In this document: piece after piece, positions 8,482 through 17,573 of the stretch | Layout of the letters: the number at the start of each line of letters is the position of its first letter | Position numbering within the stretch: position 1 is the first letter of the stretch | Source of the DNA: Vibrio parahaemolyticus | GTDB taxonomy: Bacteria; Pseudomonadota; Gammaproteobacteria; Enterobacterales; Vibrionaceae | Assembly (NCBI RefSeq): GCF_900460535.1 | Contig: NZ_UHIL01000002.1 | Coordinates: 744,001 to 808,000 of the forward strand | Length of the DNA stretch: 64,000 nucleotides | Direction: 5' to 3' | Notes under the pieces: generated by a model | The model's database searches: none | What the model was told of the DNA's origin: nothing | Seen by the model: the letters and a program-made list of their open reading frames with translations, nothing else | Translations under genes and position numbers: made by a program

Positions 8482-9831
8482 ATGAAAGTGCGATTCTTTA
8501 ACGCCATCATCAATGTAGACAGCGCAGCGATTAGCTTCAGTGTTTTCATTGCCGCTTCATTATGGATGGTTGCACCTGTTGCGGCCAATGATGAGCTGAG
8601 TTTTGAATGGGATTGGGCGGTAAGTTACGAAACCGCCAAGCTGCGAGATAGCGCGTTTATGGAGGCGCAAGGAAGCGCGCGTGACTCGCTCAACGCTTTA
8701 CTTGATGTGCAAGTGAATTATCAAAACATCAGTGGCTTATTCACCTTGTACAGCCAAGGTTTGTATCTCAATCAGCAAGGTGAGCATGAATGGTGGGGCG
8801 AGGCGGATAATCAACTTCTTATCCGAGAACTGGCGTGGCAGGGCGAATGGCAAGTTGGTGATACCACTTTGGATGTCAGCGCAGGCAAGTTGCGCGTTGA
8901 TTGGGGCGTAGGTTATGGCTGTCGACCCTTAGATCTGTTCAAACCATATCGACAAAATCCGGTCGGCTTGGTGGCAGAGGAGGGAGCGGGTGTGTTTTCA
9001 CTTTCGTATTACGACATGTCAGGTGTATGGACGGTGATTGCAACAGACTCAAGTTGGGGACAACAGGATCAAAGCGCGCTTGATCAAGCCGCGGAGCAGC
9101 GTGGGTTTGGGATTCGCCGTTATGCGTTGGTGGGCGATACGGAGTACCAACTCATAGGCTATTACGATGATGTGCGTCGGGGCTTGTTGGGTGCGAGTGC
9201 CATTGCCGTGTTGGATGAATCTTTAGCCATGCACAGCTCGTTGCTGTGGCAAAAGCAGAGCGTTGGCTATCAGTTTAAAAATGAAGTGCAGCCGAGCGGT
9301 CGTTATCAACCCGTGACGGTGGAAGAACAAGGCAGCGCTTTCCAAGCGTTGGTGGGATTAAATTGGGCGAACCAAGCCGGACACAATGTGATCGCCGAAT
9401 ATTGGTATGACAGCCGAGCATGGTCGAAAAGCCAATGGGAGCAAGCAATCGCACGTGGAGAATGGCTCTCCCAATCGTCGGATACGACTCTACTTGCTAC
9501 TAGCTACGCCCAAGGGTTTCAACACGCCAATATTGTTCAGCACAATCTCATGTTGCATTGGCGCTGGGATCTTGAAGCGTGGACAGCGTGGCGCGGAAGA
9601 GCGGATTTGGAGTGGCTTAGCGATGTCACTCCAACGTTGGACGTCATGTACTCGCCGCAAGATGGCGGTGTGATTGTGACGCAATGGCTGAATTACCAAT
9701 GGATTGACACTGGCGATCAAAGTGTAGAAGTGGAAGTTGCCGCACGCTTTTTAACCGGAGAGGACCATTCTGCTTACGCACAAATCAACGATAAGCATAT
9801 GATTGTATTTAACATCAAAGGGAAATTTTAA
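8482..9831 (+). CDS. Probable outer-membrane beta-barrel protein
   Basis: The 449-residue product starts with a long signal region ending near VAPVAANDE. The mature part alternates polar and aromatic residues as in amphipathic strands (for example LSFEWDWAVSYETAKL, GLFTLYSQGLYLN, HNLMLHWRWDLEAWTAW). It ends with a terminal Phe (IVFNIKGKF), the usual beta-signal recognised by the Bam machinery. I cannot assign a family with certainty; proteins like this appear as DUF1302-like or hypothetical. An AAGGATG ribosome binding site precedes it. Its place after a LolA-like protein suggests it is the outer-membrane end of the same pathway. Confidence 0.7.
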   Translation: MKVRFFNAIINVDSAAISFSVFIAASLWMVAPVAANDELSFEWDWAVSYETAKLRDSAFMEAQGSARDSLNALLDVQVNYQNISGLFTLYSQGLYLNQQGEHEWWGEADNQLLIRELAWQGEWQVGDTTLDVSAGKLRVDWGVGYGCRPLDLFKPYRQNPVGLVAEEGAGVFSLSYYDMSGVWTVIATDSSWGQQDQSALDQAAEQRGFGIRRYALVGDTEYQLIGYYDDVRRGLLGASAIAVLDESLAMHSSLLWQKQSVGYQFKNEVQPSGRYQPVTVEEQGSAFQALVGLNWANQAGHNVIAEYWYDSRAWSKSQWEQAIARGEWLSQSSDTTLLATSYAQGFQHANIVQHNLMLHWRWDLEAWTAWRGRADLEWLSDVTPTLDVMYSPQDGGVIVTQWLNYQWIDTGDQSVEVEVAARFLTGEDHSAYAQINDKHMIVFNIKGKF

Positions 9832-10863
9832 ATGTGTTCAGCTAAGTCAATGGTAGCAAGTGGATGGCAGCGCAGTGTGGTTGTCACCACGTTGTTTTGT
9901 TTGTTTATCTCGGGAATGACGCTCTCAGTTTGGGGCGGTCCGTACTACGTGCATGTGCTGGTGAGCTTTGGTTTTGGCTACTCTGCGCTGTTCTTCTCGT
10001 GGTTGATCGACAAGTTGTTTCCGACCATCCCACGCATGCTAGAAATTGCGCTATCACTGACTGCGTGTTTGTTGTTTGGTGTAATTAATGCGCAGTTTTG
10101 GCTCGGTGAATACTTCGGTATTTCGGGCATGTTGCCAGTTTTACTGATGGGCCTGCTGTTTAGCGGTATGTGTTATTTTTATTTTCATTCACGCGAAAAA
10201 GAAGCCATTGCACAGCGTGAGCTAGAGAGCATCAAACGTGAAAACGCCGAACAAGAACGAGCCCTTTTACTCAGCCAGCTCAAGCAGATGCAAAGCCAAA
10301 TTGAGCCGCATTTTCTGTTTAATACGCTTGCCAATATCAGCGCGTTGATGTCGCAAGACGTCGATAAAGCCAAACAAATGTTGGATCAACTCACTGCGTT
10401 ATTGCGTGCAACGCTAAAAAGCTCGCGTGAGGAGCACACCACGGTTGAGAATGAAATCGCCTTGATTGACGCTTATCTGGGTATTCAAAAAATTCGTTTA
10501 GGCGAGCGCTTAAGTTACACAATCGAGGTGCAAGAAGGGTTAGGAAATACAGAGTTGCCTCCGATGATGCTGCAACCTTTGGTAGAGAACGCCATTATTC
10601 ACGGCATCGAGCCAAAACGTGAAGGTGGTGAAGTCCAATTGCTGATAAAGCAAGAGAAACAGCTGTTGCAAATTGAAGTGAAAGACACTGGCGTGGGGTT
10701 GAGTCACGTCAGCAATCACTCTGGTTCGGGGATTGGGCTGAGTAACCTTAAACAGCGCATGGATGCCTTATTTGCTGGCAAAGGTCAGGTGTCGATCAGT
10801 GAATCTTCCGAAGGTGGTGTAAGTGTGCGTTTGAGTTGGCCAATGATAAGTAAGGAACAGTGA
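9832..10863 (+). CDS. LytS/YehU-type sensor histidine kinase
   Basis: The 343-residue protein has about four N-terminal membrane helices (residues 15-125), a coiled coil ([25 protein letters not shown]), then the His_kinase domain with [18 protein letters not shown], where His is the phosphorylation site. The ATPase region has [17 protein letters not shown] and VKDTGVGL...GSGIGLSNL. This is the LytS/BtsS/YpdA class that pairs with LytTR regulators. The start codon follows the stop of the previous gene directly (TAA-ATG), and the regulator gene begins one base after it, so the three are translated together. Confidence 0.93.
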   Translation: MCSAKSMVASGWQRSVVVTTLFCLFISGMTLSVWGGPYYVHVLVSFGFGYSALFFSWLIDKLFPTIPRMLEIALSLTACLLFGVINAQFWLGEYFGISGMLPVLLMGLLFSGMCYFYFHSREKEAIAQRELESIKRENAEQERALLLSQLKQMQSQIEPHFLFNTLANISALMSQDVDKAKQMLDQLTALLRATLKSSREEHTTVENEIALIDAYLGIQKIRLGERLSYTIEVQEGLGNTELPPMMLQPLVENAIIHGIEPKREGGEVQLLIKQEKQLLQIEVKDTGVGLSHVSNHSGSGIGLSNLKQRMDALFAGKGQVSISESSEGGVSVRLSWPMISKEQ

Positions 10864-10864
10864 A

Positions 10865-11656
10865 ATGAATACAGGGTTTACTGCCATTATCGCCGATGAT
10901 GAGCCGTTATTGCGGCATCATCTCGACAAAAGCCTCGCGGAAGTGTGGCCAGAGTTGGACATCGTTGCCAAGGTAGCTGATGGCGAACAAGCCTTGCTCG
11001 CCATTGAGCAAAGCCAACCTGATATTGCCTTTCTCGATATTCGTATGCCCGTGTTAGATGGCATGAGTTTGGCGCAAAAACTCAATCGTTTGGCCAACCC
11101 GCCTTTGATCGTGTTTGTTACTGCTTATGATGACTATGCCATTAAAGCGTTTGAGCAAAATGCGGCAGATTACCTGCTCAAACCCATTTCCGATGCTCGT
11201 TTGCAAACGACCTGTGAACGAGTCAAAGCTCGACTCAGCCAACGAGGAAGCGACAACAGCCATGTTCAGATGAATAGTTTGTTGGAACAACTGCAACAGT
11301 TGTCTGCGCCTCAAACACCGCAATACTTACAGTGGATTAAAGCCACGCAAGGTGACGATATTCATCTCATCGCGACGTCTGATGTGCTGTATTTCAAAGC
11401 GGAAGAAAAATACGTTTCGGTGTATGCGCAGCAAGGGAAGGGGGAAGTGCAAGAATATTTGATCCGCACATCGCTCAAAGAGTTGATTGGGCAGCTCAAC
11501 CCAGAGCAGTTTTGGCAAGTGCATCGCTCAAGCGTGGTGCAAGTGTCTAAAATCAGTAAAGTAAACAAAGACTTTGCAGGAAGAATGTTTGTTTATGTTG
11601 GTGAAACTAAGTTGCCAGTGAGCCGCGCTTCTCAAAGTTTGTTTAAAGGCATGTAA
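10865..11656 (+). CDS. LytTR family response regulator
   Basis: The 263-residue protein has an N-terminal receiver ([13 protein letters not shown], acceptor Asp in [26 protein letters not shown] and the KPIS Lys). A LytTR DNA-binding domain follows, with [33 protein letters not shown] and [15 protein letters not shown]. It should be phosphorylated by the kinase encoded just upstream. The phased repeats at 4927-4975 before the operon are the natural candidate binding site, which would make the operon autoregulated. Confidence 0.94.
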   Translation: MNTGFTAIIADDEPLLRHHLDKSLAEVWPELDIVAKVADGEQALLAIEQSQPDIAFLDIRMPVLDGMSLAQKLNRLANPPLIVFVTAYDDYAIKAFEQNAADYLLKPISDARLQTTCERVKARLSQRGSDNSHVQMNSLLEQLQQLSAPQTPQYLQWIKATQGDDIHLIATSDVLYFKAEEKYVSVYAQQGKGEVQEYLIRTSLKELIGQLNPEQFWQVHRSSVVQVSKISKVNKDFAGRMFVYVGETKLPVSRASQSLFKGM

Positions 11657-11733
11657 CTTTTCCCTAATCCGTTGCTGCTCACTCTTTACACTGTAAACTC
11701 GCCCCACATCATCTAAATTATCAAGGAAGATAA

Positions 11734-12369
11734 ATGAGTTATCGTGTGACTTTATTGAATGCGACGGGAGCGTTGTCTTCTGTTGCTGATTATTTGTATG
11801 AACAGCTGAATAGCCTGAGTCTACAACTCGCCGATCATTTTGAGCTGAACAATATTGATGTCACCATCAGTCCATTTGGTCATGGTGATGCGCCGCAAAG
11901 TGGCATTGGTGGTTACTGCTTAAGCCCCTATCGAGTCGAAGTCTTGTTAGACACTCAGCGCACGGATATAAAAACCGTCATTGAAAACGAACTGGCTGCA
12001 GTGCTCGCGCATGAATTGCATCATCTGTTTCGGATGCGAGCGGGAGAAAATGGGCTCACTCTTGGAGAGGTGTTGATCATGGAAGGCTTGGCTTGCCATT
12101 TTGAACGTCAGGTCAACGGCGGCATCATTCCGAGTTTGTTTGAGTTGATAAAAGACCGCGACTGGCGGCCGTTTTACACAGAGATGAAAGATAAGTTAAC
12201 GAGCTTAGATTACAACTTTGATGCTTACTTTTTGGGAAGCGATGAAAGCCGCTGGCCGAAGTACATGGGGTATTGGGTGGGGTATAACCTAGTCGCGGAA
12301 TACCTAGCTAATTTTCATGGTTCTGAACTCGCTTTGGTCGGTGCCAAAGCCGAGATTTTCTATCAATAA
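11734..12369 (+). CDS. DUF2268-type putative zinc protease
   Basis: This 211-residue protein has no signal peptide and carries an LAHELHHLFR metallopeptidase motif (HExxH), followed by LGEVLIMEGLACHFE, where the Glu may be the third ligand. This arrangement fits the DUF2268 'predicted Zn-dependent protease' family. A conserved C-terminal stretch (YMGYWVGYNLVAEYL) agrees with it. An AAGGAAG ribosome binding site supports the start. It stands alone with its own terminator; the substrate is unknown. Confidence 0.82.
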   Translation: MSYRVTLLNATGALSSVADYLYEQLNSLSLQLADHFELNNIDVTISPFGHGDAPQSGIGGYCLSPYRVEVLLDTQRTDIKTVIENELAAVLAHELHHLFRMRAGENGLTLGEVLIMEGLACHFERQVNGGIIPSLFELIKDRDWRPFYTEMKDKLTSLDYNFDAYFLGSDESRWPKYMGYWVGYNLVAEYLANFHGSELALVGAKAEIFYQ

Positions 12370-12407
12370 TTCTATCTAATCCAAGAATTCCTACTAATCA
12401 TCAACAC

Positions 12408-12446
12408 AAAAAAAGCGCCTAAGTCAGAAGAGATTAGGCGCTTTTT
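12408..12446. terminator. Terminator between the DUF2268 gene and ppiB
   Basis: AAAAAAAGCGCCTAA pairs with TTAGGCGCTTTTT around an 11-base loop, with A and T runs for both directions between convergent genes. Confidence 0.88.
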
Positions 12447-12471
12447 CTTATCTTGGAGCGGACAGAGGCGA

Positions 12472-12966
12472 CTATTCGCTGATCGTCACTTTTTCAATAA
12501 TGATAGGTTCGCATGGCACATCATCGTGACCCTGCTTTGATGTCGTTTTCACTTTCGCGATGCGATTAACCACATCCATGCCCGCTGTCACTTTTCCAAA
12601 TACCGCGTAGCCCCAACCCAAGTTGGTGGTGGCGGTGTGATCTAAGAAATCATTGTCTTCCAAGTTAATGAAGAACTGCGCAGTTGCTGAGTGCGGCGCG
12701 TCGGTACGTGCCATCGCAATTGTGCCGACGGTATTTTTTAGGCCACGGTTCGCTTCGTTTGCGATTGGTGCGCGGGTTGGTTTTTCTGTCATGTCCTCAG
12801 TGTGACCGCCACCTTGAATCATAAAACCGTCGATAACGCGGTGGAAAATCGTGCCGTTGTAGAAGCCCTCTTCACAATATTTTTTGAAGTTTTTTGAGCT
12901 TACTGGCGCTCGTTCCAAGTTCAGTTCAATGTCGATGTCACCGAAATTGGTGGTCATAATAATCAT
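12472..12966 (-). CDS. ppiB: Peptidyl-prolyl cis-trans isomerase B (cyclophilin)
   Basis: The 164-residue cytoplasmic cyclophilin has the full catalytic set: [28 protein letters not shown] and [16 protein letters not shown]. There is no signal peptide, so it is the cytosolic PpiB rather than periplasmic PpiA. Length equals the E. coli protein (164 residues). A GGGCAAATCGACATG context gives a modest ribosome binding site. It assists protein folding by proline isomerisation. It is monocistronic. Confidence 0.95.
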   Translation of the reverse strand: MIIMTTNFGDIDIELNLERAPVSSKNFKKYCEEGFYNGTIFHRVIDGFMIQGGGHTEDMTEKPTRAPIANEANRGLKNTVGTIAMARTDAPHSATAQFFINLEDNDFLDHTATTNLGWGYAVFGKVTAGMDVVNRIAKVKTTSKQGHDDVPCEPIIIEKVTISE

Positions 12967-13030
12967 GTCGATTTGCCCTTGTGGGTGCTAAGTTGGCGGC
13001 ATTATAGCGAAGTCGTTTCTAGGCCGTAAC

Positions 13031-13063
13031 AAAAACAGCGACGTCATGGCGTCGCTGTTTTTA
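13031..13063. terminator. Terminator after the chemoreceptor gene
   Basis: AAAAACAGCGACG pairs with CGTCGCTGTTTTT around a short centre. It lies just beyond the stop of the minus-strand chemoreceptor gene. Confidence 0.88.
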
Positions 13064-13084
13064 TTTGTCGGTTAGCCTGTTAGA

Positions 13085-14746
13085 TTAAACCGTGAAACGA
13101 CCAACCAAGTCGTAGAGCTCGTTGGCTTTGTGATTGAGGTTTTGGCTTCCCGAGCGGTTTTGGTTGGCAAGGCTTGCCGATTGACTACTTTGCTGCGAAA
13201 TGACCTCAACACGTTGAGAGATTTCTTGTCCCACTTGGCTCTGTTCTTCGGTTGCAGTGGCGATCAGCGTGTTCATGTCCATAATGTTGGCAATCGCTGC
13301 TTGAATGTCTTGCAACGCAACCGAGGCAGCGCGCGCCTCTTCTACCGTTGCTTCACCGCGCGCTTGGCTTGATTCCATCGCACGTACAGCGGCATCTGAG
13401 CCAGATTTTAGTTGCTCAATCATTTTATGGATATCGCCCGTACTGTCTTGAGTGCGGCTTGCCAGCTTGCGGACTTCATCTGCTACTACCGCGAATCCAC
13501 GTCCTTGATCGCCAGCTCGCGCAGCTTCAATCGCGGCGTTTAGCGCAAGCAAATTAGTTTGCTCGGCAATATCTTGAATCACTTCTAAAGACGATGAGAT
13601 GTTTTGAACGTCGCTTTCTAAACGGGCAATCACAGTGCTCGCCTCTGAAACTTCGCTTGCCAGCTCTTCGACAGAATTCGCAGCGGAATCGACGATGTGT
13701 TTCGCTTGTTGAGCGTTTTCATCGGCGTGTCGCGCTGATTCTGCTGCTTGGTTAGCGTTGTTCGAAATCTCATGCGCGGTGGCTGTCATTTCCGTCATCG
13801 CTGCGGCAACTTGCTCGGTTTCTTCACGTTGACCGCCAGCGAGTTCGTCGACTTGAGAGGCGCGTTGCGACATGTTGTTGGTTTCTGCGACGACTTCTTC
13901 ACCAACTTGAGTCACGCTCTTGATGATGCCCTGTAGGCTTTCAACAAAGATATTGAAGTTGTGCGCTAACTGTTTGAACTCAGGTACGTTGGACTCGTGC
14001 ATGCGCGCCGTAAGGTCGGCATCGCCTTGCGCGAAGGATTGGATCGAGGCATCAAACTGTTCGATTGGTCGCATGATGCTACGATTCACAAACACGGCGA
14101 AGATAGCAACTACGGCAGCGATAGAAACGCAGAACAGCGCGATGGCCACTAGAGTCGTGTTGAGCGCGTCATGGGCTGAAGCTTCCATTTCTGCAATGAC
14201 GGCATCAATGTCATCGGTGTAGAAGCCGGTACCGATCATTAAATCCCACTCAGGAATGAACATTGAGTAGCTCAATTTCGGTAGCGCCTCTGTTTGTCCT
14301 AGTTTCGGGAAGTAATAGGTAGTGAATTCACCCGTTTTGGCGTTTTTCAGCAAATCTTGAATCAGGTAATTACCTTTCTTGTCTTGCAGGTTATAGAAGT
14401 TTTCACCGATGCCTTTGTCGTTCTTGCCGACCACAACACGGACGCCTTTGGAGTTGTAACCGAAGATGTAGCCCGTCTCACCAAATTCCAGCTCTCGTAA
14501 AACGGGAAGAGCTTCTTCTAATGTCGCATTTTTCTTGAGTAGCGGTTCAATCGCCGAGCGAGCCATCTGAACATAGTTTTTCAGCTCGGCTTTTTTCATC
14601 GCCATCATGGTGGTGTGGGTCTGATCAATTTGCTGTTGGTTATAAGCGTTAGTTTGCAGGTAGGTGAACCACATCATACCTAGTGCAATGGTGAGTACTG
14701 GAATGATGGAAAGAATATACAGTCGCTTTCTTATGGTTAGATTCAT
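13085..14746 (-). CDS. Methyl-accepting chemotaxis protein with Cache sensor
   Basis: I start it at 14746, where AAGGAAG precedes the ATG and the product begins [18 protein letters not shown]. The 14 codons upstream have no ribosome binding site. The 553-residue receptor has two membrane segments around a periplasmic single-Cache domain ([57 protein letters not shown]). A HAMP domain follows and then the signalling hairpin with [20 protein letters not shown] and [20 protein letters not shown]. There is no C-terminal pentapeptide tether. It relays a small-molecule signal to CheA/CheW. sCache_2 domains often bind small carboxylates; the ligand here is not known. Confidence 0.95.
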   Translation of the reverse strand: MNLTIRKRLYILSIIPVLTIALGMMWFTYLQTNAYNQQQIDQTHTTMMAMKKAELKNYVQMARSAIEPLLKKNATLEEALPVLRELEFGETGYIFGYNSKGVRVVVGKNDKGIGENFYNLQDKKGNYLIQDLLKNAKTGEFTTYYFPKLGQTEALPKLSYSMFIPEWDLMIGTGFYTDDIDAVIAEMEASAHDALNTTLVAIALFCVSIAAVVAIFAVFVNRSIMRPIEQFDASIQSFAQGDADLTARMHESNVPEFKQLAHNFNIFVESLQGIIKSVTQVGEEVVAETNNMSQRASQVDELAGGQREETEQVAAAMTEMTATAHEISNNANQAAESARHADENAQQAKHIVDSAANSVEELASEVSEASTVIARLESDVQNISSSLEVIQDIAEQTNLLALNAAIEAARAGDQGRGFAVVADEVRKLASRTQDSTGDIHKMIEQLKSGSDAAVRAMESSQARGEATVEEARAASVALQDIQAAIANIMDMNTLIATATEEQSQVGQEISQRVEVISQQSSQSASLANQNRSGSQNLNHKANELYDLVGRFTV

Positions 14747-14925
14747 AGAGACTTCCTTACTTCTCGGCGCAGCGTTACGAAAAGGCAAAATTCAATCGAT
14801 TTGCCGGATAAATATATGGCTATTTATTTTTGTAGTGATTGCAGATTAACCGACTTAGTAGGAGAGAAGTACTGGAAATGTACGATTTATCGCGAGCGTA
14901 TTAACATTTTCAAGCGTGATCACAA

Positions 14926-15312
14926 TTACCGAGAGCAGCGGCTAGAATTACAACGAGAAGTGCCCGTTAACCAATATGAGATGCGATACCTATTTTGGGC
15001 GAAGCGCAGATAAAGCCAGTCCGCAACAGGTCTGATGAGTCGCCAGCGCAGTGGTGCATACAACCAACCTCGTCCAACAAGCTGCCAAGCTCGGTAGGTC
15101 ACATCCAGCCCGAGGAGTAAATTTCCGTGGTTGTCCAAGGCATGCAGAATGGTGTTGGCACGATCAGGGGCGATTTGCGGATAGGCCGAAAAAGCGTCGC
15201 TGTAAATATCAACGGTGTTTATCTCTTGCTCATGATCGTGTTGGCGTAATGCCTTCATCTCTTTGGCGCACAGTGGGCAAGTGCCGTCGTAGAAAATAGT
15301 CAGTTTAGTCAT
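14926..15312 (-). CDS. DCC family thiol-disulfide oxidoreductase-like protein (DUF393)
   Basis: The 128-residue protein begins TKLTIFYDGTCPLCAKEM, the DxxCxxC hallmark of the DCC (DUF393) family, a thioredoxin-like group. VDIYSDAF and the later GLDVTYRAWQLVGRGWLYAPL also match. It probably handles thiol or disulfide chemistry, but no family member is well characterised to my knowledge. It starts one base after the stop of the upstream metallopeptidase-like gene, so the two are co-translated. Confidence 0.85.
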   Translation of the reverse strand: MTKLTIFYDGTCPLCAKEMKALRQHDHEQEINTVDIYSDAFSAYPQIAPDRANTILHALDNHGNLLLGLDVTYRAWQLVGRGWLYAPLRWRLIRPVADWLYLRFAQNRYRISYWLTGTSRCNSSRCSR

Positions 15313-15313
15313 A

Positions 15314-16141
15314 TCAATTCGTCATTGCATTGGGGCTGCTTGATGGTTTCTCGCTGCTTTTACGTGGCGATGCTTCTTTGGGTTCATTGTGCTGCAGGTA
15401 GTGCTGCCAGTTAGTGCGAATATTTTCGTAATTGTATTGGCAGAAGTCTTTGCGATCTCGAAGGTAGTCTTTTTCAACTTCGTCGAGTAACGATTTGTAC
15501 TGTTCAGGATCGCTGCCATACACCAAGCACAAAGTGGAGAAGTAACGCTGCAGGTCAAAACTGTGTTCGTCAATGTACTCGCCAAAATCGTAATAGTCGG
15601 GTCTGTCATCGGACTCAAACGCAAACATGTCGGCGGCACTGATGGCCATATCGGCGCCATCGTCTAAATAGTCGATCAGTAAAATAGTGGCGAAATTGTC
15701 AACGGCATCTTCTTCTTTCCCCAACACAGGGATGCTTTGATCCTCGATGTACGCATGCCCAGCTTCATGCAGCAAAGTGTGTAATAAGGTATCTAATGCA
15801 CCAGTCTTTGGCGATTTTCCGTAGCGATCTTCATATTGGTTGTTGGAGAAGTAATTGAGCGACTCCAAGTAAAACGTATAAGGAATATGGATTGTGTGCG
15901 TGTCGGGATCGTACATAGGGCCATCTTCGCCGCCATAAATCAGAGTGAGCGGTTTACGAAAAGGGAAGTAGGCTTGAGAAAGTCGAACAAAAATCGGGTT
16001 CACATCGCTGCTTTGAATGGATTGCTCGGCAAGTTTGTCATGGGTTGTTTCTGCGGGTATGTACTCGATACGAATATTGTTCGCCGCGTTGGCAGAAGCG
16101 GCGCAGAGTAATAGCGCAGGGAGAAGCGATTGAATTTTCAT
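15314..16141 (-). CDS. Secreted putative metallopeptidase, DUF4344 type
   Basis: The 275-residue product has a signal peptide (MKIQSLLPALLLCAASANA). It carries LLHEAGHAYIED, an HExxH zinc motif, followed by EEDAVDNFATILLIDYLDDG, where EDAVD and DNFA fit the DUF4344 family of putative metallopeptidases. The C-terminal region is acidic and then ends in a polar Ser/Pro tail. It is likely periplasmic. It is the first gene of a two-gene unit with the DCC-family gene. Substrate unknown. Confidence 0.8.
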   Translation of the reverse strand: MKIQSLLPALLLCAASANAANNIRIEYIPAETTHDKLAEQSIQSSDVNPIFVRLSQAYFPFRKPLTLIYGGEDGPMYDPDTHTIHIPYTFYLESLNYFSNNQYEDRYGKSPKTGALDTLLHTLLHEAGHAYIEDQSIPVLGKEEDAVDNFATILLIDYLDDGADMAISAADMFAFESDDRPDYYDFGEYIDEHSFDLQRYFSTLCLVYGSDPEQYKSLLDEVEKDYLRDRKDFCQYNYENIRTNWQHYLQHNEPKEASPRKSSEKPSSSPNAMTN

Positions 16142-16266
16142 GTTGAGCTCTTGTTATTTGAATGACTTGCATAAAAATTATACATGTTTTTGGCGAATGA
16201 ATAATCGGGATTGGCGTTTGTCACTCTGCGCCAATTCATTTTATAGTTCGCCTAAAGGAGATCACT

Positions 16267-17029
16267 ATGCCTAATCCACTGTTGTTACAACCCCAAATCC
16301 AATAGGCGTTGTTGACTGAGAACGCAGCAACAGCGCCACGAGAAATCGTTCCGTGGCAAAATTTTACTCTCTATTGAAGATGCAAATGCCATGACTAAAC
16401 ATTGGTCTAAAGTTCAGTATCTGCACCAAGTGGTGCAAAACGCCAACATCCATATTAAAGGTACTCACAGTTATTACAGCGATTGCTGGGATAATGGTTT
16501 TGAGCAATCCGTCGTTCGTTATCTGCTGGGGGATGAAATCAGCAAGCAGTGGCAACCCCGTTGGGAAGTCGACCAACTCTATATTGGTGATTATGTTTGT
16601 ATCGCCGCCGAAGCGGTGATTTTAATGGGTGGCAATCACAATCATCGAACCGATTGGTTCTGCTTGTATCCGTTTCTTGATGATGTCGAACGTTCCTATC
16701 AAAGCAGGGGCGACACGATTATCGGAGATGCTGTTTGGATTGGAATGCGCGCGATGATCATGCCAGGCGTTACGATTGGAGAGGGCGCGGTGATTGCTGC
16801 AAACAGTGTCGTAACGAAAAACGTGCCGCCGTACACCGTGGTAGCGGGCGCTCCTGCTAAGCCGATCAAAACTCGTTTTGACCCAGAGACGATTGATAAG
16901 TTATTGGCTCTTAAGATGTATTCTTGGGATGAGGCTAAGTTTAACGCGCTTCGCTCTTTTATCTGTGGAAATGATATTGAGCAGTTAATCATTGCGGAAA
17001 GTAACTATAAAGGTGGCGAATGTCACTGA
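16267..17029 (+). pseudogene. CatB-related O-acetyltransferase with disrupted 5' end
   Basis: The strongest ribosome binding site in this stretch (AAAGGAGATCACT) precedes an ATG at 16267 whose frame reads MPNPLLLQPQIQ and then hits TAG. Xenobiotic acetyltransferases (CatB/VatD type) typically open with a Pro-Asn-Pro motif, so this looks like the old start. The main frame (16391-17029, 212 residues) is in another phase and begins with a poor ribosome binding site. Its body is sound: hexapeptide repeats, YIGDYVCIAAEAVILMGGNHNHRTD with the catalytic His, and the typical GDAVWIGMRAMIMPGVTIGEGAVIAANSVVTK and VVAGAPAKPIK. The body may still be translated. It would acetylate a hydroxyl group using acetyl-CoA. 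Confidence 0.6.
16391..17029 (+). CDS. CatB-related O-acetyltransferase (left-handed beta-helix), main open frame
   Basis: This is the intact 212-residue frame of the gene described in the overlapping entry. Hexapeptide repeats of the left-handed beta-helix run through about residues 60-160, and the C terminus shows VVAGAPAKPIKTRFD as in Vat/CatB enzymes. The N-terminal 20-30 residues expected for the family are missing when translation starts at 16391. Family members inactivate chloramphenicol or streptogramins, but many chromosomal copies have no known substrate; no resistance claim can be made from sequence. Confidence 0.75.
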   Translation: MTKHWSKVQYLHQVVQNANIHIKGTHSYYSDCWDNGFEQSVVRYLLGDEISKQWQPRWEVDQLYIGDYVCIAAEAVILMGGNHNHRTDWFCLYPFLDDVERSYQSRGDTIIGDAVWIGMRAMIMPGVTIGEGAVIAANSVVTKNVPPYTVVAGAPAKPIKTRFDPETIDKLLALKMYSWDEAKFNALRSFICGNDIEQLIIAESNYKGGECH

Positions 17030-17053
17030 AATGAGGAAAATTATCAGCGATAT

Positions 17054-17061
17054 GTTATAAT
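17054..17061 (+). promoter_or_regulatory. Extended -10 promoter far upstream of gltS
   Basis: The stretch contains TG-T-TATAAT (TG at 17053-17054, TATAAT at 17056-17061), a canonical extended -10 element. No good -35 is seen, as is common for this class. It is about 500 bp before the gltS start, so the transcript either has a very long leader or is a separate RNA. Confidence 0.5.
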
Positions 17062-17361
17062 CTCGCTCCGTTGTGACGAAAACTATTGTTGCAGCTTGTG
17101 CGTTTCCTTGGCATCGATTCGTTTAAATCACCATGAGTCAGAGTTGAAAAACTACGATAGGAACAAGCAAACTCAATTGTTTGAACGCGATCTCGGCGTT
17201 TTGACGGTTACAGCGGGAAGGAACTTTGTTCGATAGTAATCGACGCATTCTGTTTAAGTAAGGGAGCCCATTGCGCGGTTCAGAAAGTGTCACTAGAACT
17301 TACTCATAACATTATACCCGGCGCATTGACCACGCGTTTTTGGTTGAGGCAAAGGGCATTT

Positions 17362-17443
17362 GAAGGAGCTGTAAAGGCTCCTTTCACATTTAAGGGCGGC
17401 AAACAGCAAACCATTGGCACAATGCTTAACAAGCGCCCTTAAA
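17362..17443 (+). other. Two stem-loops in the gltS upstream region
   Basis: AAGGAGC/GCTCCTT (7-bp stem, 7-base loop, about 17363-17383, followed by TCACATTT) is a weak terminator-like hairpin. It is followed by TTTAAGGGCG (17390-17399) pairing perfectly with CGCCCTTAAA (about 17434-17443) across a long loop. The rest of the 17062-17573 interval holds no convincing reading frame. Confidence 0.4.
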
Positions 17444-17573
17444 CTAGCCTAAGGCGCATGACACCATCTAATGAGTATTTTCGGAAATAAAGCGAGAAAA
17501 TTTGCTATTGAATGAAGGTTAAACTAACACTCAATCATTACGGAGGATGAAGAGAACAATAATAAGAGGCGAT

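Noticed and set aside
14801..15013. 70-codon plus-strand frame between the chemoreceptor and DCC genes
   Set aside because: It runs into the DCC gene on the other strand, has no family resemblance and no good start; the region is the chemoreceptor promoter.
17390..17443. Possible integron attC-like site (TTTAAGGGCG ... AACAAGCGCCCTTAAA)
   Set aside because: The ends recall Vibrio attC repeats, but the typical length, inner boxes and neighbouring cassettes are missing. A plain RNA stem-loop explains it as well.
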